Shown: one piece after another, positions 1-8,505 of the stretch
Position numbering within the stretch: position 1 is the stretch's first letter
Layout: the number at the start of each line of letters is the position of its first letter
DNA from: DASYTH01 sp036002505
GTDB taxonomy: Bacteria > Actinomycetota > Actinomycetes > Mycobacteriales > Pseudonocardiaceae
Direction of reading: 5' to 3'
Length of the DNA stretch: 64,000 nucleotides
NCBI RefSeq assembly: GCF_036002505.1
Contig: NZ_DASYTH010000462.1
Coordinates: forward strand, 5,886-69,885
Position numbers and translations under genes: made by a program
The notes under the pieces: model-generated
What the model was told of the DNA's origin: nothing
The model's database searches: none
Seen by the model: the letters and a program-made list of their open reading frames with translations, nothing else

Positions 1-326
1 GAGCGCTCACGCTGGTGACCGATCCCACGACGGAGCTCCTCCTGTCAGCCGCGAGCTCTTGGGAAATCGCCATCAAGTACGGCCTCGGCAAGCTGCCGCT
101 ACCGACAACCCCGGCTGAATATGTTCCAGACCGCATGCGCAGCAGCGCCATGAGCGCGCTGCCGGTTACACACAGCCATGCTCTCCATGTCGCCCTGTTG
201 CCACCGCATCATCGCGATCCGTTCGACCGGTTGCTGATCGCTCAGGCACAACTCGACAACTTGACGATCCTCACCGCTGACCGGGTGTTCGAGCAGTACG
301 ACGTGAAGGTCTGCTGGTCTGGCTAG
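1..326 (+). CDS. PIN-domain toxin of VapC type, C-terminal part
   Basis: The frame is open to the window edge (first whole codon at base 3), so the 5' end is missing. The visible part has PIN-family signatures: a helix with WEIAIKYGLGKL, then HHRDPFDRLLIAQA, where the Asp residues fit the metal-binding acidic cluster, and LTADRVFEQYDV near the C-terminus. PIN toxins of this group are Mg-dependent RNases silenced by a small antitoxin encoded just upstream, which would lie outside the window. A GTG at 15 is probably an internal Val codon. Confidence 0.82.
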   Translation, partial: ALTLVTDPTTELLLSAASSWEIAIKYGLGKLPLPTTPAEYVPDRMRSSAMSALPVTHSHALHVALLPPHHRDPFDRLLIAQAQLDNLTILTADRVFEQYDVKVCWSG

Positions 327-338
327 TTCATCCGTCCG

Positions 339-881
339 CTAGGGGTTGTGCGAGACGGTGACCGGGAACTGCTGGAGTTGGGCGACGACCTGGTCGGGCG
401 AGCCCACCGGCGCCAGATCGACCGGCTCCTGCAGCTGGTAGACGTCGCCGGTCGGCGGGAAATGGTCCAGGGTGCCGCTGACCAGCGTCGCGGTCTTCGT
501 GTTCGACAGCACCATGGGCCCGCCCCCGCCCGGCGGCTTCTCCACCGTGACCGTGAAGTCGAGTAACATCGTCTGCCGGTACACCGGCGAGTTCCCGATG
601 ATCTCCAGCAAACTCAGCGGTGTGGTGTCGATGTCGGCCTGGGAGATGGTCACCCGGCCGAGCGCCTCCGAGTCGGCACTCACCTCGTGACCGATCACCT
701 TGAGCCGGACACCACCGAGCCCCTCCCGGATGTTCGCCTCGACCCGGACCCGGATGCCACCCTTGAAATCCAGCCGGACCACACCGAGAACGTCCACCCG
801 TAACGGCGTGTCCGCGGCATGACAGCTACACGGAATCTCCAGCCCGACGGGCGGCAGATACCGGCTCCCCGGATAAGTCAT
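339..881 (-). CDS. Unknown 180-residue protein downstream of the CHAT gene
   Basis: The start is the ATG at 881, preceded by GTGAGG about 6 bases upstream. The frame stays open much further upstream only because it runs antisense-free through the CHAT gene in another phase. The protein begins MTYPGSRYLPPVGLEI, has no signal peptide or membrane segment, and alternates hydrophobic and polar residues in a way that suggests mostly beta structure. A Gly-rich stretch (KPPGGGGP) lies in the second half. It is the last gene of a run on the same strand with the subtilisin-like protease and the CHAT protein, about 125 bases after the CHAT stop. I do not recognise the family. It might be a substrate, regulator or partner of the two proteases, but this rests only on position. 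Confidence 0.7.
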   Translation of the reverse strand: MTYPGSRYLPPVGLEIPCSCHAADTPLRVDVLGVVRLDFKGGIRVRVEANIREGLGGVRLKVIGHEVSADSEALGRVTISQADIDTTPLSLLEIIGNSPVYRQTMLLDFTVTVEKPPGGGGPMVLSNTKTATLVSGTLDHFPPTGDVYQLQEPVDLAPVGSPDQVVAQLQQFPVTVSHNP

Positions 882-1006
882 GATCAACCTCACAAAGGGC
901 CTGGGAGAACGGAACGCGCCGAACGTACCCAGCCCGCAACCGTCCCGATAAGGCCCAACAGAGCGACACCCGCCGTCCCCCACACGGCCCATCCGACGAC
1001 GTTCCG

Positions 1007-3688
1007 TCAACCCGCGCCGAGGCAGATGAAGGGGCGCCGGAAGGGGTCGGCGGCGATGGCTTCGGCCAGGGCTACGGCGGGACGGGTGCCAGCGGCGAGT
1101 TGGGAGTGGTAGTCGACCATGGCGGAGGCGGCGGCGATGTCGCCGACGCGGCTGATGGCGGCGATGACGGTGCGGACGCCACCGGCCAGCAGGGCACCGG
1201 CGAAGCCGAGGGCCTCGTCGCCGGGGCGGATGTGGTTCATGGCGAGCTCGCAGGCGGCGAGCACGACCTGGCGGGGCGGCTGGCGCAGCCGGGACAGCTC
1301 GTGGGCGAACATCGGACCGTCGGCAAGCTCGAGGCGGGAGAACATGGCGTTGGTCGGCTCGTGGGCGCCGTGCGCGGCGAGGTGCGCAATGCCCGCACCG
1401 TCCAAACCGGACAGAACCGCACCGACGGTGGCGGCGGATTCGCTCAACCGCAGCGCAGACGGGTATACCGTCCGCAGTGGACCCTCCTCGGCGATGGCCT
1501 GGCCGAGGAGCGGTCCGCGGGCGAGCAGGACGCGGTCGGCGGATCGCGCGGCCCGTTCGGCGGCCAGCCAGGCGGTGGCGGACGGGGCGACCACCACCGG
1601 GCAGTGCGAGAGCGACGGCAGGCTGCCCCACGCCACCGCGTACAGCGCGCCGGTCGGCACGATGATCAGCTCCCGGCCGCCGGCGGCTGTCCATAGTGGA
1701 CGTAGCAGCTGCGAGTCGAGCGCGGTGGCGCTGCGTTGCGCCGAGTCCGCGGCCAGATGCCGGGAGAGCGGCCGGATGAGCTGCGCGTCCAGCGCGTCCG
1801 CCGTCCGGCTGGCCGAGCGGGTGACCACCTCGGCCATCGGCCCGGGCAGGCTGTCCGGGGCCAGCGCGTTGAGGTCGGCGTGGAACCGCGCCGCCCACTC
1901 CGCCGCCCGGGCGAGAGATCCCGACCGCACCAGGCGGGCCCGGCCGGCGGCGACCACCACGGCCACCAGCTCGTCGCCGGACGCGGCGATGGTGACCAGC
2001 GCCCGGTCCCCCAACGCGTCGGCGACCTCGCCGAACGTGGCCACCGGCCGCGGCTGCCCCCACGGCGAGGAGTACCAGCCCTGGCGCAGGATCTCCCGCT
2101 CCAGCGTGGCCGCCTGCCGGGCCTGCCGCCGCGCCGGCCGCCCGGCCACGCGCTCCAGCTGCACCGCCCGGCGCAGCGACCGCAGCTCGTCCACCTTCCC
2201 GGCGAGCACCGGATCGTCGATCGCCGGCATCGGCTCGTACCGGTACACCTGCGCCCGGGTCCGCTCCAGCCACCCGAACAGCTGCCGGGCACTGGTCCGC
2301 CGCCGGGACAGCACCTGCCGCACGGCCAGCTCGCCGAGCTCCCGCCCGTGGATCGCCGTGCCACAGACCAGATCCAGCCCGCCCATCCGGTCCCGCGCCC
2401 GGCCCAGCTCCGCCAGACCCGCCCGCGCCTCGCCCAGGGCGACCCGCGACGAACCGCCGGCGAGCGCCAACTCCGCGCGGCACAAGCGAAGCAGCATCTG
2501 GTTGTCCACCGGGGAGGTCGCCCGCGGCCGCGGCACCGCCTCCAACAGCAGCGTGGCCGCCGCGACGTCGCCGCGCCGCAGCTCCATCCGGATCGCCAGC
2601 ATCAACGCCAGCGCCGACTCGTCCTCCAGCAGCAGCGCCCGCAACCGGTCGGCCAGCTTCACCGCGTCCACCGGCAGCGCGCGCGGAATCCGCCCGCGTG
2701 CCAAGGCAACCGCCACGTCCGCGCGCAGCGCCGCGAGCGCCGCCACCGCCGCCCACCGGGTGTTGCCGCGCCGGGTGAACATCCGCTCCGCGGCCCGGGC
2801 CCGGCGCCGCGCCTGCGCCACGTCCCCGGCCAGCAACGCCGCCGCCGCCCGGGCGATCTCCGCCTCGGCGGCGTCCTTGCTGGCCCGCTGCCGGCGCAGC
2901 TGCGGCAGCGCCTCGTCCAGGTGCCGCGCCGCGTCCTCCACCAGACCGGCGGCCAGCAGCGCCCGGCCCAGATCCAGTTGCAGCACCGGCACCATGCCCG
3001 GCACCAGCTCCCGGTAGGCGCGCTCGGCCTCGGAGTAATGCCGCAGCGCGGTCGGCATGTCCCCGGTCATGTAGGCCACATAACCCAGGTTGTGCCGGGC
3101 CTTGATGCCGAGCGGGTGCAGGTCGTACTCGTCGGAGAGCTCGATGCAGCGGCGCACGTCGGCGGTCGCGGCACCGGTCTGGACCAAGTCGATGTGCGCC
3201 AGGCTCCGGTTCAGGTAGACCGTGGCCAGCAGGTTGGGATCCCCGCCGCCGCGCGAAAGCCCGGCCTCCAGGCGCTCCGCGGCGACATCGAGCACCTGCA
3301 GGCCGTCGTCGATCCGCCCGGCCCGGATGAGCAGGAAACCGCGGTCGGACAGGATCAACGCGTCCAGCTCGTCCCGGACCTCGCCCGGTGGCAGGGAAGC
3401 CAGCTCGTCGCCGGCGCTGTCCAACCGGGCCAGCCCGGCGTCCAGTGAGCCGGCCTCCGCCTCGGCGTAGCTGAGGTTCACCACGACCCGAATGCGCAGC
3501 GCCGCGACCTCGGCGTCGACCGGTGGCGGCACCTCGTCCAGCACCCGCAGCGCCGCGTGCAGCAGCGTGCGACCGCGGTCGATCCGGTACGCCCACACCG
3601 CTTCCCGGGCGCGTTGCAGCAGGGCTGTCGCCTGGCGCAGCGCCCGGTCCCTGCCCCGGTTGGGCGCGCCGCTCGACATGCCGCTCAC
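1007..3688 (-). CDS. CHAT-domain protein with helical TPR-like N-terminal region
   Basis: An 893-residue protein. Residues about 10-450 are Ala/Leu/Arg-rich helical repeats of TPR character. The C-terminal 250 residues are a CHAT domain, a caspase-like cysteine peptidase fold: the His of LAAHGAH (about residue 773) and the Cys of VVLAACE (about 813) form the expected dyad, so the enzyme looks active. CHAT domains often act as proteolytic effectors or transducers in bacterial conflict and stress systems. The gene starts 28 bases after the subtilisin-like protease stop and the two are probably co-transcribed. No signal peptide is visible, so it is likely cytoplasmic. A long competing frame (339-3596, same strand) is a GC-rich shadow. 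Confidence 0.88.
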   Translation of the reverse strand: MSGMSSGAPNRGRDRALRQATALLQRAREAVWAYRIDRGRTLLHAALRVLDEVPPPVDAEVAALRIRVVVNLSYAEAEAGSLDAGLARLDSAGDELASLPPGEVRDELDALILSDRGFLLIRAGRIDDGLQVLDVAAERLEAGLSRGGGDPNLLATVYLNRSLAHIDLVQTGAATADVRRCIELSDEYDLHPLGIKARHNLGYVAYMTGDMPTALRHYSEAERAYRELVPGMVPVLQLDLGRALLAAGLVEDAARHLDEALPQLRRQRASKDAAEAEIARAAAALLAGDVAQARRRARAAERMFTRRGNTRWAAVAALAALRADVAVALARGRIPRALPVDAVKLADRLRALLLEDESALALMLAIRMELRRGDVAAATLLLEAVPRPRATSPVDNQMLLRLCRAELALAGGSSRVALGEARAGLAELGRARDRMGGLDLVCGTAIHGRELGELAVRQVLSRRRTSARQLFGWLERTRAQVYRYEPMPAIDDPVLAGKVDELRSLRRAVQLERVAGRPARRQARQAATLEREILRQGWYSSPWGQPRPVATFGEVADALGDRALVTIAASGDELVAVVVAAGRARLVRSGSLARAAEWAARFHADLNALAPDSLPGPMAEVVTRSASRTADALDAQLIRPLSRHLAADSAQRSATALDSQLLRPLWTAAGGRELIIVPTGALYAVAWGSLPSLSHCPVVVAPSATAWLAAERAARSADRVLLARGPLLGQAIAEEGPLRTVYPSALRLSESAATVGAVLSGLDGAGIAHLAAHGAHEPTNAMFSRLELADGPMFAHELSRLRQPPRQVVLAACELAMNHIRPGDEALGFAGALLAGGVRTVIAAISRVGDIAAASAMVDYHSQLAAGTRPAVALAEAIAADPFRRPFICLGAG

Positions 3689-3716
3689 GGTACGGGTCGG
3701 CGCCGGGTTGACGCGG

Positions 3717-5345
3717 TCAGGACGCGGCCGGTCCCCGCCACGGGTTCTTGGCCAGCTTGGTGTCGACGGCCTTCAGCGCGCCTTCCGCCCGCTGCTTGCG
3801 CTTGACCAGATCGAACGAGTCGGGCAGCGCCTGGAACTCGCGGGCCAGCAGCCCGGCCACCACCGGCGTGGCGAACGAGGTGCCGGCCCAGACGGCGAAC
3901 CCGGTGGTCAGGTCGTCCTCGTCGGGCGCGGACCGGGTCTTCGTGCCGTCCGGCAGCTGCAGGTCCGGCTGCATGGCGCCCTGCCAGAGCGGAACGGTGC
4001 TCACCACCGCGTCGCCGGGCGCCCACCGGTGAATCCAGTCGCCGGCGTTGCTGAACGCCGCCACGGTCGCCCCGGAGGCGTTGAGCGCGCCGACCGCGAC
4101 CAGCAACGGGTTTCCGCCGTTGGTGCCGCCGGCGTTCAGCGCGAGCGCCGCCGGCACGAACGGCCGGGTGGTGGCGTCGTTTCCGGCCGCGGCCACCACC
4201 ACGACACCCAGGTCGGTCAGCCGCTGCACCGCCTCGGCCAAAAGCTGGCGGGTGGTGTGGTCGTCGCGCTCCGGGTAGAACCCGAGCGAGAGCGACACCA
4301 CGTCGATCATCAGCTCCGGCTTCTTGTGGTCGATGGCGTGCTGCACGCGGGCGCGCAGCCACTCCAACCCGAGCAGCACCGAGACGTCGGTGCAGATCCC
4401 GTCGGTGTGCAGCACCCGCAGCGACAGCACCCGCACGTCCGGGCAGTTCTGCAAAACCAGCCCGCTGACGAACGTGCCGTGCCCGGAGTGCGAGTCGATC
4501 AGCCCGAGCAGCGGCTGGATGGCGTCGGGCTTCTCCTCGGGCGAGGCGAGCGAGGCGACCGCGTCACCGGACACGTCGGCCAGGGTGGTCTCCAGCTCCG
4601 ACACCAGGGCCTGGAACTCGTCGGACACCTCCACCACCGGGTCGCCGCCGAGCGGGCCGACCGGCAGCCACGGGTGCGGCCCGATGCCGGTGTCCATCAC
4701 CGCCACCACCGGACGCCGCCCGGCCGCCAGCTTGCCCGGATCCTTGGCCCGCGCCGGCTTCGGCAGGAACAGCCGCACCGGGTTGCGCTCCCCTGTGGAC
4801 AGTGAGATCCGCTCGCCCTGACCGTCCGCGACGGACGGTCCCTGCCCGGCGGGGGCTCCCTCGATCTCCACCGATGCCGCCACGGTCAGGTGCTCCAGGC
4901 CCACGCCGTTCAGGTCGTCCACGCCGATCGTGCGGCGCAGCGCCACCAGCGCGGCCCACGGGTCCGGCGCGCGGTCGGTCACGGCGTCGTCCTTGAGCCG
5001 CATCAGCACCGGGATCGGGAAGTTCGGGTCGAACGTCCTGACCGCCTCGGCCCACCGCTCCGTGCGCGGCAGCACCACGGTGAGCTCCACCTGGAGCGGG
5101 TCGAGCACCTTGTTGTAGCGGGCGATGGTCTCGTTGTCGAGCGCCTGGCGCAGCGGCACCAGCAGGGTGTCCGCCCGGTACGCGGTGGGCTCCGGCCGGG
5201 CGCTGCCGGCCGAGCGCACCGCGGTGGACGGGTCGAGCAGCCGCGACCGGTGCCGGACGAGCACGCTCGCCGGGAAGTTGACCATTTCCGGCAGCCGGTC
5301 GCCGCCGTCCGTTTCGCGATCGCCGTTCGGACCGGTCTTGTCCAT
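3717..5345 (-). CDS. S8 family subtilisin-like serine protease
   Basis: The ATG at 5345 is preferred because GGGGTGAGG precedes it; an upstream start at 5378 has no good RBS. The catalytic triad is visible: Asp in VAVMDTGIG, His in SHSGHGTFVSG and Ser in AGTSFATPVVAG. About 200 residues precede the catalytic domain and look like a separate alpha/beta domain, not a secretion signal or classical propeptide, so the protein is probably intracellular. A roughly 70-residue acidic insert lies between the Asp and His motifs. It is the first gene of the operon with the CHAT protein. Intracellular subtilases next to caspase-like proteins recur in actinobacterial signalling or defence cassettes; the exact role here is not known. 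Confidence 0.9.
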   Translation of the reverse strand: MDKTGPNGDRETDGGDRLPEMVNFPASVLVRHRSRLLDPSTAVRSAGSARPEPTAYRADTLLVPLRQALDNETIARYNKVLDPLQVELTVVLPRTERWAEAVRTFDPNFPIPVLMRLKDDAVTDRAPDPWAALVALRRTIGVDDLNGVGLEHLTVAASVEIEGAPAGQGPSVADGQGERISLSTGERNPVRLFLPKPARAKDPGKLAAGRRPVVAVMDTGIGPHPWLPVGPLGGDPVVEVSDEFQALVSELETTLADVSGDAVASLASPEEKPDAIQPLLGLIDSHSGHGTFVSGLVLQNCPDVRVLSLRVLHTDGICTDVSVLLGLEWLRARVQHAIDHKKPELMIDVVSLSLGFYPERDDHTTRQLLAEAVQRLTDLGVVVVAAAGNDATTRPFVPAALALNAGGTNGGNPLLVAVGALNASGATVAAFSNAGDWIHRWAPGDAVVSTVPLWQGAMQPDLQLPDGTKTRSAPDEDDLTTGFAVWAGTSFATPVVAGLLAREFQALPDSFDLVKRKQRAEGALKAVDTKLAKNPWRGPAAS

Positions 5346-5442
5346 GCTCGCCTCACCCCGTGTGCGTCTGGTTTCCACCAGATAGTCGACGATTCGGTGT
5401 GCGGCGTAACGCTAGCGGACCTAGGAGCGAGGATTGGCGCGG

Positions 5443-6039
5443 CTACCCGCGCACGAACACGCCGCAGGCGAAGCGGGCGCCCGAGTCACCGGTGCCGAGC
5501 GTGGCGGCGTCCGGGCCGGGCACGCCGGCCGCGGAGTAGCGGGCCGGGATGTTGGCGAAGTTGTCCGGCCCCGCATGGATGATGATCGCGCTGCCGTCCG
5601 CGTCGAACAGCAGCGCGGAGTTGAGCCGGTCGGTCTCGGTGGCGGTGGTCGTGATTCCGTCCGCGGTCACCAGCAGCGAGGGCAGGTCGCCGGAGTGCGC
5701 GCCATGGGTGTGGCCGCCGCTGTCCAGGTGCGGCCCGGCGGAGGCGAACGGGACGACGGCGCCGGTGGGGTCGGTGGCCCGCGGGTCGCAGAGACCGATC
5801 GCGTGCACGTGGAAACCGTGGAATCCCGGGGCGACCCCGGACAGGCGCCCGGCGACGGCGAGCTTCCCGCGGTCGGCGAAGAAGCTGACGGTGCCGAGCG
5901 TGACACCGTTGGCGTCACGGACGACCGCGTGCGCGACGCGGGACGAGGAGTCGGTCTGCGCGGCGCTTTCGGTGGCGACCACGCTGAGCATGGTCACGCC
6001 GAGCGCGCCGAGCACGGCAAGAGAACGAGTTGTACGCAT
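5443..6039 (-). CDS. sodC: Secreted Cu/Zn superoxide dismutase
   Basis: The 198-residue product starts with a basic N-terminus and hydrophobic core ending near ATESAAQ, a Sec signal peptide. Copper and zinc ligands are in place: HGFHVHAIG (His77 and His79), GPHLDSGGHTHGAHSGD (His104, His112 and His115), and IIIHAGPDN (His155). Cys84 and Cys192 (SGARFACGV) fit the conserved disulfide. It dismutates superoxide outside the membrane. The gene stands alone: the protease operon is downstream on the same strand and mnmA is upstream with about 100 bases between. Confidence 0.93.
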   Translation of the reverse strand: MRTTRSLAVLGALGVTMLSVVATESAAQTDSSSRVAHAVVRDANGVTLGTVSFFADRGKLAVAGRLSGVAPGFHGFHVHAIGLCDPRATDPTGAVVPFASAGPHLDSGGHTHGAHSGDLPSLLVTADGITTTATETDRLNSALLFDADGSAIIIHAGPDNFANIPARYSAAGVPGPDAATLGTGDSGARFACGVFVRG

Positions 6040-6143
6040 GAACCCGTGTTACCAAAGGGCACCATCGGGGTAAATGGCGCGAATCGCCGGGTTCACCCTA
6101 GTGGTGCTTGGCTTACGCCCCTTGGGTTCCCCTGATCGGGTGG

Positions 6144-7250
6144 TTACCGCGTGGCGGCGATGGTGGCGCTGCCGAGCACCCTGTCGTCCTGGTATAGCAC
6201 GACCGCCTGGCCCGGGGCGACCCCGCGCAGGCCCTCGGGCAGCCGCACCACCAATTCACCGTCCACAACGGACGCTACAGCGTCGGCGGTGCCGCCGTGC
6301 GCGCGCACCTGCGCCACGCAGCGGACATCTCCGGTCAGGGCCGCGCCGGCCGGCCACACCGGCCGCCGGCCCACGATCTCCCGCACGGACAGCTGCTCGG
6401 CCGAACCCACCTTCACCGTGCCGGAAACCGGCTCCAGGGCGAGGACGTAGCGCGGCCGCCCGTCCGGCGCCGGCACGTCGAGGCCCAGCCCGTGCCGCTG
6501 CCCCACGGTGAACCCGTGCACCCCGGCGTGCACGCCGAGCACCGCGCCGGTGGTCTGGTCCACCAGCCGGCCCGGCCGCTCGCCGAGCTGCCGGGTCAGG
6601 AACGCCCGGGTGTCGCCGTCCGGGATGAAGCAGATGTCGTGGCTGTCAGGTTTCTCGGCGACGGCCAGGCCGCGCGCCGCGGCCTCGGCCCGCACCGCCC
6701 CCTTCACCGAAGCGCCGAGCGGGAACATGGCGTGCCGCAACTGGTCCGCGGTCAGCGAGGCCAGCACGTAGGACTGGTCCTTCTCCGCGTCCGCACTGCG
6801 CCGCAGCTCGGGCCAGCCGTCCACAAGCGACAGCCGGGCGTAGTGCCCGGTGCACACCGCGTCGAAGCCCAGCGCCAGCGCCTTGTCCAGCAGCGCCTCG
6901 AACTTGATCCGCTCGTTGCAGCGCAGGCACGGGTTGGGCGTGCGGCCGGCGGCGTACTCGGCGACGAAGTCCTCGATCACGTCCTCGGTGAACCGCTCGG
7001 CGAAATCCCAGACGTAGAACGGGATGCCGAGGATGTCCGCGACCCGCCGGGCGTCGTGCGCGTCCTCCACCGTGCAGCAGCCGCGCGCCCCGGTGCGCAG
7101 CGTCCCCGCCCGGGGGCCCGGGGGTGTCCCCCGATGTGACTGTGCGGAAAGCGCCAGGTGCACGCCGACCACGTCGTGCCCGGCGTCCACCGCCCGGGCC
7201 GCCGCCACCGCGGAGTCCACGCCCCCGCTCATCGCCGCCAGCACCCGCAT
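6144..7250 (-). CDS. mnmA: tRNA-specific 2-thiouridylase MnmA (TrmU)
   Basis: The enzyme thiolates U34 of tRNAs for Lys, Glu and Gln using sulfur relayed from a cysteine desulfurase. The P-loop SGGVDSAVA is at residues 8-16; the catalytic cysteines are Cys108 (TPNPCLRCNE) and Cys207 (SHDICFIPDG). The ATG at 7250 follows the desulfurase stop by 2 bases, so the two are coupled; the gene order matches M. tuberculosis Rv3025c-Rv3024c. About 12 extra residues (SHRGTPPGPRAG region, residues 38-49) replace a short loop seen in relatives; their DNA is a G/C palindrome that looks like an inserted repeat element. Confidence 0.96.
   Translation of the reverse strand: MRVLAAMSGGVDSAVAAARAVDAGHDVVGVHLALSAQSHRGTPPGPRAGTLRTGARGCCTVEDAHDARRVADILGIPFYVWDFAERFTEDVIEDFVAEYAAGRTPNPCLRCNERIKFEALLDKALALGFDAVCTGHYARLSLVDGWPELRRSADAEKDQSYVLASLTADQLRHAMFPLGASVKGAVRAEAAARGLAVAEKPDSHDICFIPDGDTRAFLTRQLGERPGRLVDQTTGAVLGVHAGVHGFTVGQRHGLGLDVPAPDGRPRYVLALEPVSGTVKVGSAEQLSVREIVGRRPVWPAGAALTGDVRCVAQVRAHGGTADAVASVVDGELVVRLPEGLRGVAPGQAVVLYQDDRVLGSATIAATR
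7107..7135. repeat. G/C palindromic element read in frame inside mnmA
   Basis: The bases form GGGGG-ACA-CCCCC followed by GGGCCC and more C/G runs on the minus strand. They encode the extra residues RGTPPGPRAG in MnmA, between the sugar-nucleotide-binding strand and the GCC motif. The insert keeps frame and lies in a surface loop region. It looks like a small mobile or slippage-derived palindrome tolerated within a gene. Confidence 0.55.
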
Positions 7251-7252
7251 GG

Positions 7253-8473
7253 TCAGATCTCCACCTGCGCCGCTGCCCGCCGCATGCCGGCCAGCCCCGC
7301 GCCCCGGGCCCGCGCCACCGCCGGGCCGATCACCTCGGCCACCGCGCGCACGTCCGCCCGGGTCGAGGTGTGCCCGAGGGAGAACCGCAGCGACCCGCGC
7401 GCGGCGGCCGGATCCATGCCCATGGCCAGCAGAACATGGCTGGGCTGCGCCACCCCGGCCGAGCACGCCGAACCGGTCGAGCACTCGATGCCGTTGGCGT
7501 CCAGCAGCATCAGCAGGCTGTCGCCCTCGCAGCCGGGGAAGGTCAGGTGCACGTTGCCGGGCAGCCGCGACGGCGCACCGTCCACATCGGACTGGCCGGG
7601 GTCGCCGTTGAGCACGGCGTCCGGCACCACGGCGAGCACCGCGTCGATCAGCTCGTCGCGCAGCGCCGCCAGGTCCCCGGCCTGCTCCGCGCGCCGCTCG
7701 ACGGCCAGCCGCACCGCGGTGGCGAACGCCACGATCGCCGGCCCGTCCAGGGTTCCCGAGCGCAGGTCCCGCTCCTGCCCGCCGCCGTGCAGCACCGGCG
7801 CGCACGGCACGTCCCGGCCGAGCAGCAACACGCCCACCCCGTACGGCCCGCCCACCTTGTGCCCGGTGAGCGTGAGCGCGCTCGCCCCGGACGCGGCGAA
7901 GTCCACCGGGATCGCGCCCACCGCCTGCACCGCGTCGGTGTGGAACGGGATGCCGTGCCCGGCACAGGTGGTGGCCAGCTCGCGGACCGGGTTCACCGTG
8001 CCGACCTCGTTGTTGGCCCACATCACGCTGACCACCGCCACCGAGTCCGGGTCCTCGGCGATCGCGGCACGCAGCGTGTCCTGGTGCACCCGGCCGAACG
8101 CGTCCACTTCGAGCAGGGTCAGTTCGGCGCCCTCGTGCTCGGCCAGCGACTGCGCGGCGTCCAGCACCGCGTGGTGCTCCACCGCGGAGACCAGTACCCG
8201 CCGGTGCTTCGGGTCGGCCGTGCGCCGCGCCCGGTAGATGCCCTGCACCGCGAGGTTGTCGCTCTCCGTCCCGCCGCCGGTGAAGATCACCTCGGACGGC
8301 CGGGCGCCCAGCGCGGCGGCGATCTCCTCGCGCGCCTCCTCCACCACCCGGCGCGCCCGCCGGCCGGAGGCGTGCAGCGACGAGGCGTTCCGCAGCAACG
8401 GAAGCGCCCGGGTCATGGCCGCGATGGCCTCGGGCACCATCGGTGTGGTGGCGGCGTGGTCGAGATAAGTCAT
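7253..8473 (-). CDS. Cysteine desulfurase, IscS/NifS type
   Basis: A pyridoxal-phosphate enzyme that converts cysteine to alanine and an enzyme-bound persulfide. The N-terminus YLDHAATTP, the PLP site LTGHKVGGP (Lys206) and the persulfide loop STGSACSAG (Cys337) are intact over 406 residues. It lies directly upstream of mnmA with 2 bases between, so its likely acceptor is MnmA for tRNA thiolation, and it may also supply other sulfur pathways. Family members in this position are called IscS in mycobacteria (Rv3025c). The ATG at 8473 fits the family N-terminus exactly. Confidence 0.95.
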   Translation of the reverse strand: MTYLDHAATTPMVPEAIAAMTRALPLLRNASSLHASGRRARRVVEEAREEIAAALGARPSEVIFTGGGTESDNLAVQGIYRARRTADPKHRRVLVSAVEHHAVLDAAQSLAEHEGAELTLLEVDAFGRVHQDTLRAAIAEDPDSVAVVSVMWANNEVGTVNPVRELATTCAGHGIPFHTDAVQAVGAIPVDFAASGASALTLTGHKVGGPYGVGVLLLGRDVPCAPVLHGGGQERDLRSGTLDGPAIVAFATAVRLAVERRAEQAGDLAALRDELIDAVLAVVPDAVLNGDPGQSDVDGAPSRLPGNVHLTFPGCEGDSLLMLLDANGIECSTGSACSAGVAQPSHVLLAMGMDPAAARGSLRFSLGHTSTRADVRAVAEVIGPAVARARGAGLAGMRRAAAQVEI

Positions 8474-8505
8474 CAGTCGACCAGGGTAGTCCGCCCTAGA
8501 GAAAT

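Noticed and set aside
339..3596. 1085-codon open frame on the minus strand over the CHAT gene
   Set aside because: Its upstream part is Arg/Gly/Ala-rich with no domain and shadows the CHAT gene in another phase; only the last 180 codons are a real gene.
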